A stretch of DNA of 64,000 nucleotides from an uncultured Carboxylicivirga sp. (GTDB lineage: Bacteria; Bacteroidota; Bacteroidia; Bacteroidales; Marinilabiliaceae), in the NCBI RefSeq assembly GCF_963668385.1, contig NZ_OY764327.1, forward strand, positions 4,932,501 through 4,996,500, written 5' to 3'. Every line of letters starts with the position of its first letter. Within the stretch, counting starts at the first letter, position 1. The translations under genes and the position numbers were made by a program. A model generated the notes under the pieces. The model had not been told where the DNA came from. It did not search any database and saw only the letters and a list, made by a program, of their open reading frames with translations. Positions 17,330 to 25,390 of the stretch are shown here, piece by piece.

Positions 17330-18502
17330 TTAGTCTTTTTGCAATACCAAAGGCAACGCATACTGATAGGTATTTCCATCGGGATGTGTCCACGAAAAAC
17401 AAGCTTTACCATTAATGATATTAACCAAACGCATTCCTTCCAAAGGCGCAATTTTAATCACAGGCTTCAATACAGGATAAGGATTTAATAAACACTGATA
17501 AATAATGTATTGATCGTTGGCATGCGAATAATAGTATGATTGATTACTAACCACATCCACAAAAAAACGATTACTACAAGCAGGCACTTCGTTAGTTACA
17601 GTAACGGTTTGTTGCTCGGCCAAAGTATTGATATCGTATACACTTACCTTGTTGTATTTCGATGATAGCACATAAAAATGAAAGAAGTCGGTAGTGATGG
17701 CCGGAAAATTGAAAAATCCTCCCTTCTGAGCATATACTTTCGCTACCCTATGTCCATCATCAACAAATAAAACTTGTTGGGTATCTCTACTTTTCCCACT
17801 AAATAGCGAGAACCAATAGCATTCGTAATTATCAACAACAGTATAATACTTCAGAAACAATTTAATATAGTAGGGATCTGTATTACTAAATTGATCGGGA
17901 ATTGGGAAACGACTAATATCAAACGATTTTAAAACGGGCACTAATTTTTGCTGCGCATTTATATTTAAGCATAATATTTTAATGTCATTCTGCTGATCAA
18001 CTACACCTACAAAAAACGAGGTATCATTTATTTGTTTCAATCCAATTTCGAGCTTGGTCCGGGGGCTCACATTATTGTATGCTTTAAGCTGATGCTTGCG
18101 GGCAAATGGTTTAAACAAAAATGTATCAACTATCAGGTTATTATCTTTATTCAATAAATAAAACGAGTACTCACTTTGGTCGCACAACAGCACCCCTTTT
18201 GAAGATAAAAACAGGTTATTAATATGCATTTTATCATGCCCATATAATAACGAAAAATCTGATTGATTGGGTTTGATAACATCAATAATAGTTGAATCGA
18301 TAAACTGTGTTGTACCATCGTTTTGAGCCTGTACATTAATGCTTACAAAACCAAGTAGTAGCAAATAAAGCAACAGTATCCTCTTGATTTTTAGTATTTG
18401 TATTGAGAAGTTAACACAAGCTTTACGTTGGGTGATGTGAGGGTGTTTTAAATCTTTCATTAGGTTGATTATGTATATTAGATATTTAAATAACGATAGC
18501 AT
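17330..18502 (-). CDS. Exported propeller-like protein of unknown function, first gene of the OmpA operon
   Basis: The frame is 390 residues. The hydrophobic export segment (RILLLYLLLLGFVSINVQAQ) ends near residue 60, so 40 residues precede it if Met1 is used, or 26 if the start is MKDLKHPH at 18460; I favour the latter. The mature part has repeated beta strands (LLYGHDKMHINNLFL, FFHFYVLSSKYNKVSVYD, YYYSHANDQYIIYQCLL) typical of a seven-bladed propeller such as 6-bladed/NHL-like regions, but no named family. It is translationally linked to the OmpA-type gene (one base apart). The long N-terminal extension before the signal is the third such case in this island. Confidence 0.65.
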   Translation of the reverse strand: MLSLFKYLIYIINLMKDLKHPHITQRKACVNFSIQILKIKRILLLYLLLLGFVSINVQAQNDGTTQFIDSTIIDVIKPNQSDFSLLYGHDKMHINNLFLSSKGVLLCDQSEYSFYLLNKDNNLIVDTFLFKPFARKHQLKAYNNVSPRTKLEIGLKQINDTSFFVGVVDQQNDIKILCLNINAQQKLVPVLKSFDISRFPIPDQFSNTDPYYIKLFLKYYTVVDNYECYWFSLFSGKSRDTQQVLFVDDGHRVAKVYAQKGGFFNFPAITTDFFHFYVLSSKYNKVSVYDINTLAEQQTVTVTNEVPACSNRFFVDVVSNQSYYYSHANDQYIIYQCLLNPYPVLKPVIKIAPLEGMRLVNIINGKACFSWTHPDGNTYQYALPLVLQKD

Positions 18503-18587
18503 TGTTTTGTTTAGTGTATAGGAAGAGAAAAAAAGTATCTCTAGATGTTAGAGATTAGCCTTTAGATAAGCTGTGTCCTATGGGTGT

Positions 18588-18960
18588 AATTTACGGACTT
18601 CGGACTTGTTAAAAGCTGCTGGCTAATGGATGATAGCTTGTTTTAGCACAATTATTATTCGATAATTTTTAATCGTGAGTTGAAAATTAGAAATTAGATG
18701 CTAGAGGTTAGAAGATAGAAAAAGACAATAGCTCTACTCGTTTAATTTACGGACTTCGGACTCTTTGCTTCGGGCTTGTTAAAAGCTTCGAGCAACCGTT
18801 GTTATTGCCGCAGGTAATTATACAATCTCAATAACTTTAATATGTGCGGCAATGAATAGGACCTTATATTCCCAGGGTTCTTTCGATCCTTCGTCAAGCT
18901 CAGGTCTCATTCACCCCGGGCTATCAATATTGAACTCCTATGGAGTTCTCTGTGGATTAA
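18588..18960. repeat. Composite repeat A-B, copy 3 (unit C lost)
   Basis: Unit A at 18636-18761 is almost identical to 6600-6725. Unit B is cut after TGGAGTTCTCTGTGGATTAAG, and unit C is missing. It lies just downstream of the peptidase fusion ending at 19019 and upstream of the gene starting at 18502. Bases 18961-19018 and 18503-18587 show nothing else. Confidence 0.85.
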
Positions 18961-19018
18961 GAATTGAACTTATACATGTTTAGTTTATTAGGATTGAATA
19001 GTTAAATATTTCGAATTT

Positions 19019-22000
19019 CTAATTAAGATGAGCTATAATAAAGGAGATAATAAAGGCTTCTTCCCTCACATAATCATAATAGCTGGCATTTCCTCCATGG
19101 CCTCCTCCATCTTTTGTTATTAGTAATATATCACTATCTGATTGATTGTTTTCTCTTAATCGTGCCACACACTTGGCACTCTCCCAACAATAACATCTAT
19201 CATCGGTTAACGAAGTTACATAGAGCATATTTGGATATTTCCGAGCTTTAATATTATCGTAAGGATTGTATTTTAGTACATTGTTAAAATCTTTTGCATT
19301 GCCTTTAACATCTCCATACTCGTTATATAAAACTTCAACACCCTCTTGGTAAGCACTCGAAATTAAATCTACTGTAGGATAATCCAAAATTACTGTATTA
19401 AAAAGTTCCGGTGATTGATTTGCTACAACACCCATTAATAATCCCCCTGCACTACCTCCACGAGCAACGATTTTATCTTTGGCTGCCCACTTATTATCTA
19501 TTATATACTTTACAGCTGCAATAAAATCATTATATGTATTTTGCTTATTTAATCTTCGTGCCGCCTTCCACCAGTTAATTCCTAAATCATTACCTCCTCT
19601 AACATGCGGATATACTATTAAAATACCGTTATCTAACAAATACCTGTCACTTACCGAAAGATATGGTTCTACAGACGCTCCGTTTGATCCATATGCTTTT
19701 ACAACAGCCGGATTGGTTCCGTTACGCTTAATTCTATGGGTATAAACAATTGAAACAGGTATTTGAACACCATCATCAGAGGTTGCATAAACCAATTGAT
19801 GTTTGTATTTACCTTCGTAGTTGTCAGCTTTTTGTTCACTTAATTTTAATTGGTTTAAATCGTACTGGTATTTTACTCCATGCTTTGTAAATGATTCATA
19901 AGAAAAATTCAAATACCGTTGATCTTCCGATTGATTAATGTTCTTTAGTTGATATACATCTTCTTTAAAACCAATCTTATCCAACTCTTTCAAATCACTC
20001 TTGCGTAATATTATTATGTATTCTTTTAGATTTTCACTGGTTTTTATAGCTATATACTTATCAAACAAAATATAGGATAGAAAAAGTGCCTCTGGTTTTT
20101 CAAAAATGGTTTGTAATGTATTACTTGAATCATTTCGATAATAGAGCCCATAATTGGGAATAAACTCATTACTCATCATCCAAAATCCTCCATTAAAATG
20201 CGTTACATTCACATCAACGCTATCTTTAAATGGATAAACTTCGTTTACACTTCCTTTTAACGATGCATTTATATAATAACAATGGTTGGCTTCCATACTT
20301 GACTCTGAGATCACAAAGAAAGTATTATCAATAGATTTACCAATAGTTAACCAATTCTTCCTATTTTTTATCTCAAACAAGGTATCTGTTCTGGCAGGAT
20401 CCTCAACTGAAGAAGCAATAATTTTATCACTCCCCTGACCTTCCAGTCCGTTGCGGTACACAATCTTCTTTGCATCATTTGACCAATAAATTTGTTCCGA
20501 AGCATCTATGATACCTGTATGTATTACTTTGTTATTCTGTAAGTCTTTCACAAAAACAGTGTGAATAATATCTCCCGTAAAATCAACTAAATAGAATATG
20601 TATTTATTATCAAGACTGGGCTGCGCTAAATTAATCTCGTAATAATCATGGCCGATCGATAATTCATTTACATCAAGTAAAGTCTCCTTTTTTTGTGTAA
20701 TTACATTTCTTCTATAATAATTGTATACCATGGAGCCTTTTAATCGTTGCCAGTAATACACATAATTACCTACCAAGGTACTATCCTGTTCTTCGGCACT
20801 GGTTCTTTGTCTTTTAATTAGTTCGCGATAAACATTATCAATTAACGATTTATATAGTATTTGCTTATTCGCTGAATAATCATTTTCAGCATTCAAATAC
20901 TCCTGTTGTCTGCCATCGCTATAATTTTCCATCCAATGGTAAGGATCATACCTTTTTACACCAAATAATGTATCACATACTATTTCTTTTATAGCCACAG
21001 GAGGTCGCAGCGTATCGTTATAAACATTATTTTCCGAAAACTGCTTTTTTAATGAATCATACCTCTCCAGATTATTTCTAATACTATCCTGAAGTTGAGT
21101 ATAAGGCGGAATATTTTGTTTTACCCAAAAATCAGAATCAAAACCATTTTCAAAATCATAGAAAATATTGTTGTACTGGTTCTCAAATAATTTATTAGAA
21201 TCCAGTCTTTGTATGGTATCGGGTATTACTTCTGTAATAAATAACTCTCTATTGGATGTATACAAGAACGATTTCTTTTCTTCGCTGAAATATAAGCGAA
21301 CTGGCCATGTTTTTTTACAGTGCTTCAAATACCATTTATCTCCGTTTTCTTCATACTCAATATTTGTTTGCGAGCCGTAAAATGTATTACTCACTTTACG
21401 AATAGTTTTCTTTTTACCAAAACCTATTTGATGCTTAGAGGTATATCCTCCTGGCTTTTTAATTACAACATTGTAATTGATAGATGCAATAGCATATGAA
21501 TGAGTATCGATATAAATTAGTCCTGTAAAATAAGCTTGTGTAGAGGGTATCGCTGCTTTTGTATCTTTGTTGGGATACATCCCTATTTTAAATAATCGAT
21601 GAGACCCTTTCTGAACAATATCCAGTAATTTAAAGTGATGACGTTTAAACCATATCTTATCAAAAAAATGCACGTCATAACTTCCATACTTTACTTTATC
21701 CTTCGCAATTACAGATAGTGGGCCTCCAAATAAACTTACTTCTCGGGTTCCCTGCCTCATGTCTAAACTTGAACGGGCTCCTAAAATTTCAACCTTATCT
21801 CCCTTGGGAGTACAAATATTGTCATAAGCACCATCTCCTTCCAGTCCTATGGGTCGGGTATATTTAAAAACAGAAGACTGATTGGAATTAATATGCCACA
21901 TAATAGCCTCGATACTTGCTTCATCGCTTCTGAATTCATTAGTATAAGGAGTTAATTGAAACTTACAAATTGCTTCGCTCATTTTTATGTAACTACTATC

Positions 22001-22447
22001 CTCTTTAATTAACTCGCGATAAAAACCTTTTAATTGATAAAACTCTTGTGGGTAGTTTTCCGGAATCTTACTAATGGCTTTATGCAAAATCTCCAACGGA
22101 TCATTTTTTCGAACTTCAACTTCAGACAGTTGATAAATGGATGGTTCTAATAACACTTTATTACATTTCTGCAACTTAGCAACAGACATAACCACTTCGT
22201 TATAACCTATTGCAGAAAAAGCAAGACTATCAGTTTCTTTTAGGTATGGATAAACAAAAGAAAACTGGCCATCACTATTGGAGGCCGTTCCCATAAAAGT
22301 ACCCACTAATTGAATTGACACATATGGAATAGCATCTCCTGTTTCTGCATCTATTATTACGCCTGTAAGTTCACCTATATTACTACTATAAGCTTGCAAC
22401 AATATAAGTAAATTCAATGCTGTACAAAGAATCTTTTTGATCATCAT
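19019..22447 (-). CDS. Fusion: carboxypeptidase-regulatory-domain protein + oligopeptidase B-like S9 peptidase (module 2)
   Basis: This 1142-residue protein has a signal peptide (1-22). Residues 24-112 are a CarboxypepD_reg-like beta-sandwich (GVIIDAETGDAIPYVSIQL). Residues 113-470 match the body usually attached to it in stand-alone Bacteroidota proteins. Residues 482-1142 are a complete oligopeptidase-B/prolyl-oligopeptidase unit: opening motif RYDPYHWMENY at 499-509, propeller, and catalytic Ser999 (GGSAGG), Asp1082 (LTDDR) and His1117 (GGGHGG). The fused halves normally occur as separate genes of about 460 and 680 residues. It lies 207 bases downstream of the leader-bearing gene of module 2, in the position held by S41/C39 genes in module 1. 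The specificity is unknown; the family cuts after basic residues or proline. Confidence 0.88.
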   Translation of the reverse strand: MMIKKILCTALNLLILLQAYSSNIGELTGVIIDAETGDAIPYVSIQLVGTFMGTASNSDGQFSFVYPYLKETDSLAFSAIGYNEVVMSVAKLQKCNKVLLEPSIYQLSEVEVRKNDPLEILHKAISKIPENYPQEFYQLKGFYRELIKEDSSYIKMSEAICKFQLTPYTNEFRSDEASIEAIMWHINSNQSSVFKYTRPIGLEGDGAYDNICTPKGDKVEILGARSSLDMRQGTREVSLFGGPLSVIAKDKVKYGSYDVHFFDKIWFKRHHFKLLDIVQKGSHRLFKIGMYPNKDTKAAIPSTQAYFTGLIYIDTHSYAIASINYNVVIKKPGGYTSKHQIGFGKKKTIRKVSNTFYGSQTNIEYEENGDKWYLKHCKKTWPVRLYFSEEKKSFLYTSNRELFITEVIPDTIQRLDSNKLFENQYNNIFYDFENGFDSDFWVKQNIPPYTQLQDSIRNNLERYDSLKKQFSENNVYNDTLRPPVAIKEIVCDTLFGVKRYDPYHWMENYSDGRQQEYLNAENDYSANKQILYKSLIDNVYRELIKRQRTSAEEQDSTLVGNYVYYWQRLKGSMVYNYYRRNVITQKKETLLDVNELSIGHDYYEINLAQPSLDNKYIFYLVDFTGDIIHTVFVKDLQNNKVIHTGIIDASEQIYWSNDAKKIVYRNGLEGQGSDKIIASSVEDPARTDTLFEIKNRKNWLTIGKSIDNTFFVISESSMEANHCYYINASLKGSVNEVYPFKDSVDVNVTHFNGGFWMMSNEFIPNYGLYYRNDSSNTLQTIFEKPEALFLSYILFDKYIAIKTSENLKEYIIILRKSDLKELDKIGFKEDVYQLKNINQSEDQRYLNFSYESFTKHGVKYQYDLNQLKLSEQKADNYEGKYKHQLVYATSDDGVQIPVSIVYTHRIKRNGTNPAVVKAYGSNGASVEPYLSVSDRYLLDNGILIVYPHVRGGNDLGINWWKAARRLNKQNTYNDFIAAVKYIIDNKWAAKDKIVARGGSAGGLLMGVVANQSPELFNTVILDYPTVDLISSAYQEGVEVLYNEYGDVKGNAKDFNNVLKYNPYDNIKARKYPNMLYVTSLTDDRCYCWESAKCVARLRENNQSDSDILLITKDGGGHGGNASYYDYVREEAFIISFIIAHLN

Positions 22448-22654
22448 TAATTACATAGGTTAAGATTGGTTATAAAAGAACAGACGTAAATAATGTAAAC
22501 TTATTGTATTATTAGATTAAATAGATTTTAGAAATAATTAGTTGATTACGAGCTGATAGATTTACTATAGCCAAGGACTTTGAGCATCAGTCTTACTAAA
22601 GGCATCTTCCATCATTTAATCGTAATAGTTGGCATTACTTCCATTACAAGTATA

Positions 22655-23626
22655 TTAATAACCTTTAGGGAGTTCTGCATTAATAGTTTTTGCTCTAAAA
22701 AATAAAGGAGCCATACCAATTGTTGCCCTACAACTATCCACTCCATTAATATCTTTAAATGGAATAAACTCCTTCCCTGAAGATGTTAGCATTATCAGAA
22801 GCCCATACGTTTGCCATCCTTCATAAGCGTAGGTATACCTATCAGCAATAAATGCATAATCGCTATACTTAATGTTACCTTTTGCTGCTTCTGCGAGTAA
22901 AAGTTCTTTAAAATAATTATCCCAAGCGTACTTAGTACTGTTATTTGTTGTAATATGCATTATCAGAGCAAGTACTTTATTGGTATGAAAACCTACATTA
23001 TTAAAGCCCGGAAAACCATATTCTTCAATTAGAGCTCTTAATTTTACATAGTTTATAGAGTCGGCTAAACTCATTTGATGTGCCATCGAGGTTTCTTGTA
23101 AGGGTTGCCTAACAAACTGATCAACACCAAACATCTCAAGTATTTCTTCTAACCCTTGATACTGCTCATAAAGGTTAGTTTTAGAATTCAAGTGATAACT
23201 ACCTATACCCAAATCATCGATAAACTCTTTATTAAAACCATTATCAAACAATGTCTGAAGACACTTCTCAATCATAGCTGTATCACCAACTTGATGGTAA
23301 ATGTCAGAAGCTAATATATTATCAAAACATATAAATTTATTAGCGCATTCATATGCCTTATTTAAATAGATCAATGATGAATCAATAAAATTTTGGCTCT
23401 TATAATATTCTGCTTTTTCTATATTATAATTATACAGTTTAAAGTCCTGAGAATATGTACTCAAACACATCGTAATAAATAAGACGAAAATTAAATATCT
23501 CATAAAAACAAATTTATTAGAGGAGGATGTTGTATTAATTTCTTTTCCTCCTCGTAAATTTAAAAGTTGCTTTTTAGCTAATTGTTCTTCTTTACTAAAC
23601 TCTTCAAGATTAAATTTCATAATCAT
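22655..23626 (-). CDS. Leader-peptide/Sec-signal/DUF6624-like fusion protein (module 2)
   Basis: A 323-residue frame. Residues 3-27 (MKFNLEEFSKEE...LLNLRGG) have the LxxEFxxxxL...GG form of double-glycine leaders, followed by KEINTTSSSNKFVF. Met42 (codon at 23503) starts a typical Sec signal (RYLIFVLFITMCLSTYSQ). TPR-like helices (SLIYLNKAYE) and a DUF6624-like domain follow (KLRALIEEYGFPGFNNVG, ADRYTY, SCRATIGMAP). It aligns in architecture and spacing with 10873-11910, and the leaders share the pattern E-x-F-x-K...(I/L)-R-(A/G)-G-K. It follows the HTH gene by 70 bases. The start could also be the third residue (ATG at 23620). Whether the leader is cleaved, and by what, is unknown; the C39 gene of module 1 is the only candidate nearby. 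Confidence 0.7.
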   Translation of the reverse strand: MIMKFNLEEFSKEEQLAKKQLLNLRGGKEINTTSSSNKFVFMRYLIFVLFITMCLSTYSQDFKLYNYNIEKAEYYKSQNFIDSSLIYLNKAYECANKFICFDNILASDIYHQVGDTAMIEKCLQTLFDNGFNKEFIDDLGIGSYHLNSKTNLYEQYQGLEEILEMFGVDQFVRQPLQETSMAHQMSLADSINYVKLRALIEEYGFPGFNNVGFHTNKVLALIMHITTNNSTKYAWDNYFKELLLAEAAKGNIKYSDYAFIADRYTYAYEGWQTYGLLIMLTSSGKEFIPFKDINGVDSCRATIGMAPLFFRAKTINAELPKGY

Positions 23627-23696
23627 ATTTTATTATACCTACTCATTACACTATTGACCCTTTTCGGCATCCGGGGTGCTTTCTCTTCTGGCCAGT

Positions 23697-24023
23697 TTAG
23701 TTAAACACATAACAATTATAAGGCCTTTCACTGCGAAATTTTTGCAGTGATATAAAAAAACGTTTTCCTCCCCTTGTTTGCGATAATTCTAATTTACTGC
23801 AACAACCAAAGTTTATTTCAAAAGGAGTAAGTAAATAATAGGATTGATAAGTATCGGAGTAATAAAAATCAGCACCTCTTTCCTTTAGTGCTTTTAGGTA
23901 ATCGTAAAGAGTTCTTTCGCTAATTTGCAATTTTTCGGCTAACTGATTAAGTGTACCAGTTGCCCGCAGGCTCATTAAGGTAATAATACGCTCAAAGCGT
24001 TCAAGCTGTTCTATAAACTTCAT
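23697..24023 (-). CDS. Small HTH_11-type DNA-binding regulator (module 2)
   Basis: A 108-residue protein. Residues 1-52 form a helical HTH (RATGTLNQLAEKLQISERTLYDYLKALKERG, recognition helix SERTLYDYLKALKE), followed by a wing-like strand pair (DFYYSDTYQSYYLLTPFEINFG). The tail after FGCC (KLELSQTRGGKRFF...) is not typical of the family, which usually ends shortly after the wing, so the 3' end may have been remodelled. It is first in the module 2 operon and shares its promoter region with the broken copy at 12.3 kb. A role as regulator of the peptide/peptidase genes is inferred from position. Confidence 0.8.
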   Translation of the reverse strand: MKFIEQLERFERIITLMSLRATGTLNQLAEKLQISERTLYDYLKALKERGADFYYSDTYQSYYLLTPFEINFGCCSKLELSQTRGGKRFFISLQKFRSERPYNCYVFN

Positions 24024-24180
24024 TAAATTTTAAGTTAAGGTTATTCATTAACATTGCTATCTTAAAAAAATGATCTCAGATGCCTCTGTTAATTGCAAAA
24101 ACATTAAAACGTAACATGTATTTTCAAAAAAAATTTATCAACAATAAAGTATTGAACTAGCTAAGAGAACTTTGTGTAGT
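24024..24180 (-). promoter_or_regulatory. Module 2 promoter region, conserved with 12317-12480
   Basis: It carries the same ordered words as the module 1 promoter (TTAATTGCAAAAAC, AAAACGTAACATGTATTTTC, AATAAAGTATTGAACTAG). The palindrome found in module 1 is degenerate here (CTCAGATGCCTCTGTT, 24075-24090). Confidence 0.5.
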
Positions 24181-24189
24181 GAAAAAAAA

Positions 24190-24450
24190 ATGATAGAAAT
24201 TAGAGGTTAGAAGATAGAATAATGCTGGTAACCTTATATGTGTAATCTACGGACTTTAGGCTTCTACAATCGCAAATTGATAAATAGAAATTAGATGCTA
24301 GTGGTTAGAGGTTAGAAAAAGACCAACAGTTCTACTCGTGTAATCTGCGGACTTCGGGCTTTGCGCTTCGGACTTGTTAAGGCTTCAACCAACCTTTATT
24401 GTTGCCGCAGGTAATTATGCAATCTAAATAACATTGATATGTACATCACT
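24190..24450. repeat. Partial composite repeat (A words and the start of B)
   Basis: AGAGGTTAGAAGATAGA, CTACGGACTTTAGGC, ACCAACAGTTCTACTCGTG, CGGACTTCGGGCTTTGCGC and then GTTGCCGCAGGTAATTATGC, after which unit B is lost. It lies upstream of module 2 rather than downstream. Confidence 0.7.
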
Positions 24451-24460
24451 ACAAAAGCAG

Positions 24461-24603
24461 GAACTCCCCACTCGAAAGGGAGTTCCAAATTCTGATTGTC
24501 TGGGCTAGTTGCGAACATGGCAGAATGGTGGCTTTGAGGAACAAAAAGTTGTACCTGAAGCCTTTGGTTCATCAACGGTACGAAGCAAGCCCCTCAATCA
24601 GAA
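24461..24603. repeat. Hairpin plus closed self-complementary element
   Basis: GAACTCCC-9 nt-GGGAGTTC forms a hairpin at 24461-24485. Directly after it, TTCTGATTG (24490-24498) pairs with CAATCAGAA (24595-24603), GGGCT (24502-24506) with AGCCC (24588-24592), and inside GGCTT..AGG (24530-24539) with CCT.AAGCC (24554-24562). No convincing reading frame was found. Confidence 0.55.
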
Positions 24604-24653
24604 GTTCTATTCATGGCTCGTTTCATTTTACAATGTATACCATTATTTATATA

Positions 24654-24799
24654 CAACTCCGCTGGAGTTGTGCTGAGGATTCTTAATTCTTAATATTCTA
24701 TAGATATGCAACTTCTCTGAAGTTGTTAAACTATCCCCAGAGGGGATAAATATTTATAGACCTATTAATTAGTTTTGATTTACAACTCCAGAGGAGTTG
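24654..24799. repeat. Four mini-hairpins of identical geometry
   Basis: Each has a 7-bp perfect stem and a 3-nt loop: CAACTCC-gct-GGAGTTG (24654-24670), CAACTTC-tct-GAAGTTG (24709-24725), TATCCCC-aga-GGGGATA (24732-24748) and CAACTCC-aga-GGAGTTG (24783-24799). The stems differ but always pair. Confidence 0.75.
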
Positions 24800-25127
24800 A
24801 ATATTTTTAAATTCTTTCATTTGACCGGACAATAATGATTTGCAATAAACTAACCAAGGCGATCACCATTTGGCTACGCAGATGGGGTACCCGCTGAATG
24901 AATGAAGGGAAAAGAGAAATTTGGCTTTGAGCTGTCAATCTTTAAATTTCTCCCGTAATGAATTCGTAGCGGGTCATCGAGGAGCCATGGCGGCTTTCTT
25001 TGGTCCTTTCTCTAGCTGAAGACAGAAAGGACGTAATAAAAAAATAACGATACCAGACCGTCGCAGAAGAATAGTAGAAAAACGAGGTTACTTCGCACAA
25101 CGGTTCTATAGCTTGTTCAATCTCTAA
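24800..25127. other. Intergenic stretch without a supported gene
   Basis: A hairpin GTCCTTTCT...AGAAAGGAC (about 25000-25033) stands beside GCGGCTTTCTTTGG, of the kind common in Bacteroidota intergenic repeats. No open frame with family features was found on either strand. Confidence 0.5.
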
Positions 25128-25390
25128 AGATAATCGGAAATCGAATAATTGATCATCGTTTACATTACATAGTACTTACGTACTATGCTGTTAAAAACGT
25201 CACTACGTGACTGCCTGCTAATAGCTAATAGAAGCTAGATATTAGAAAAAAACAATAGCTCTACTCGTGTAATTTACGGACTCCGGACTCTGTGCTACGG
25301 GCTTATATAATCAGAAATTGATAATTGCCTAATCGAAAATCGAATAATTGGTAATCACTTTTGACTTTTGACTTTTATTTTTGCCTTATT
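25128..25390. repeat. Repeat C copy 5 with flanking A/B words
   Basis: GGAAATCGAATAATTGATCA leads into repeat C (25169-25219). It is followed by CAATAGCTCTACTCGTG, CGGACTCCGGACTCTGTGC and TAATCAGAAATTGATAATTG up to the stop of the PCMD gene at 25391. This is the right border of the repeat-marked island; no further copy was found to 64 kb. Confidence 0.75.

Noticed and set aside
16120-17451. Longer OmpA-type start at 17451
   Set aside because: The extra 41 codons run antisense-free but inside the upstream gene in another frame, and they precede a normal signal peptide. The ATG one base after the upstream stop is the better start.
23651-23710. 19-codon frame (MCLTKLARRESTPDAEKGQ) overlapping the HTH stop
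   Set aside because: Too short to support as a peptide gene. It has no leader pattern and no homologous counterpart in module 1, although it could be a remnant.
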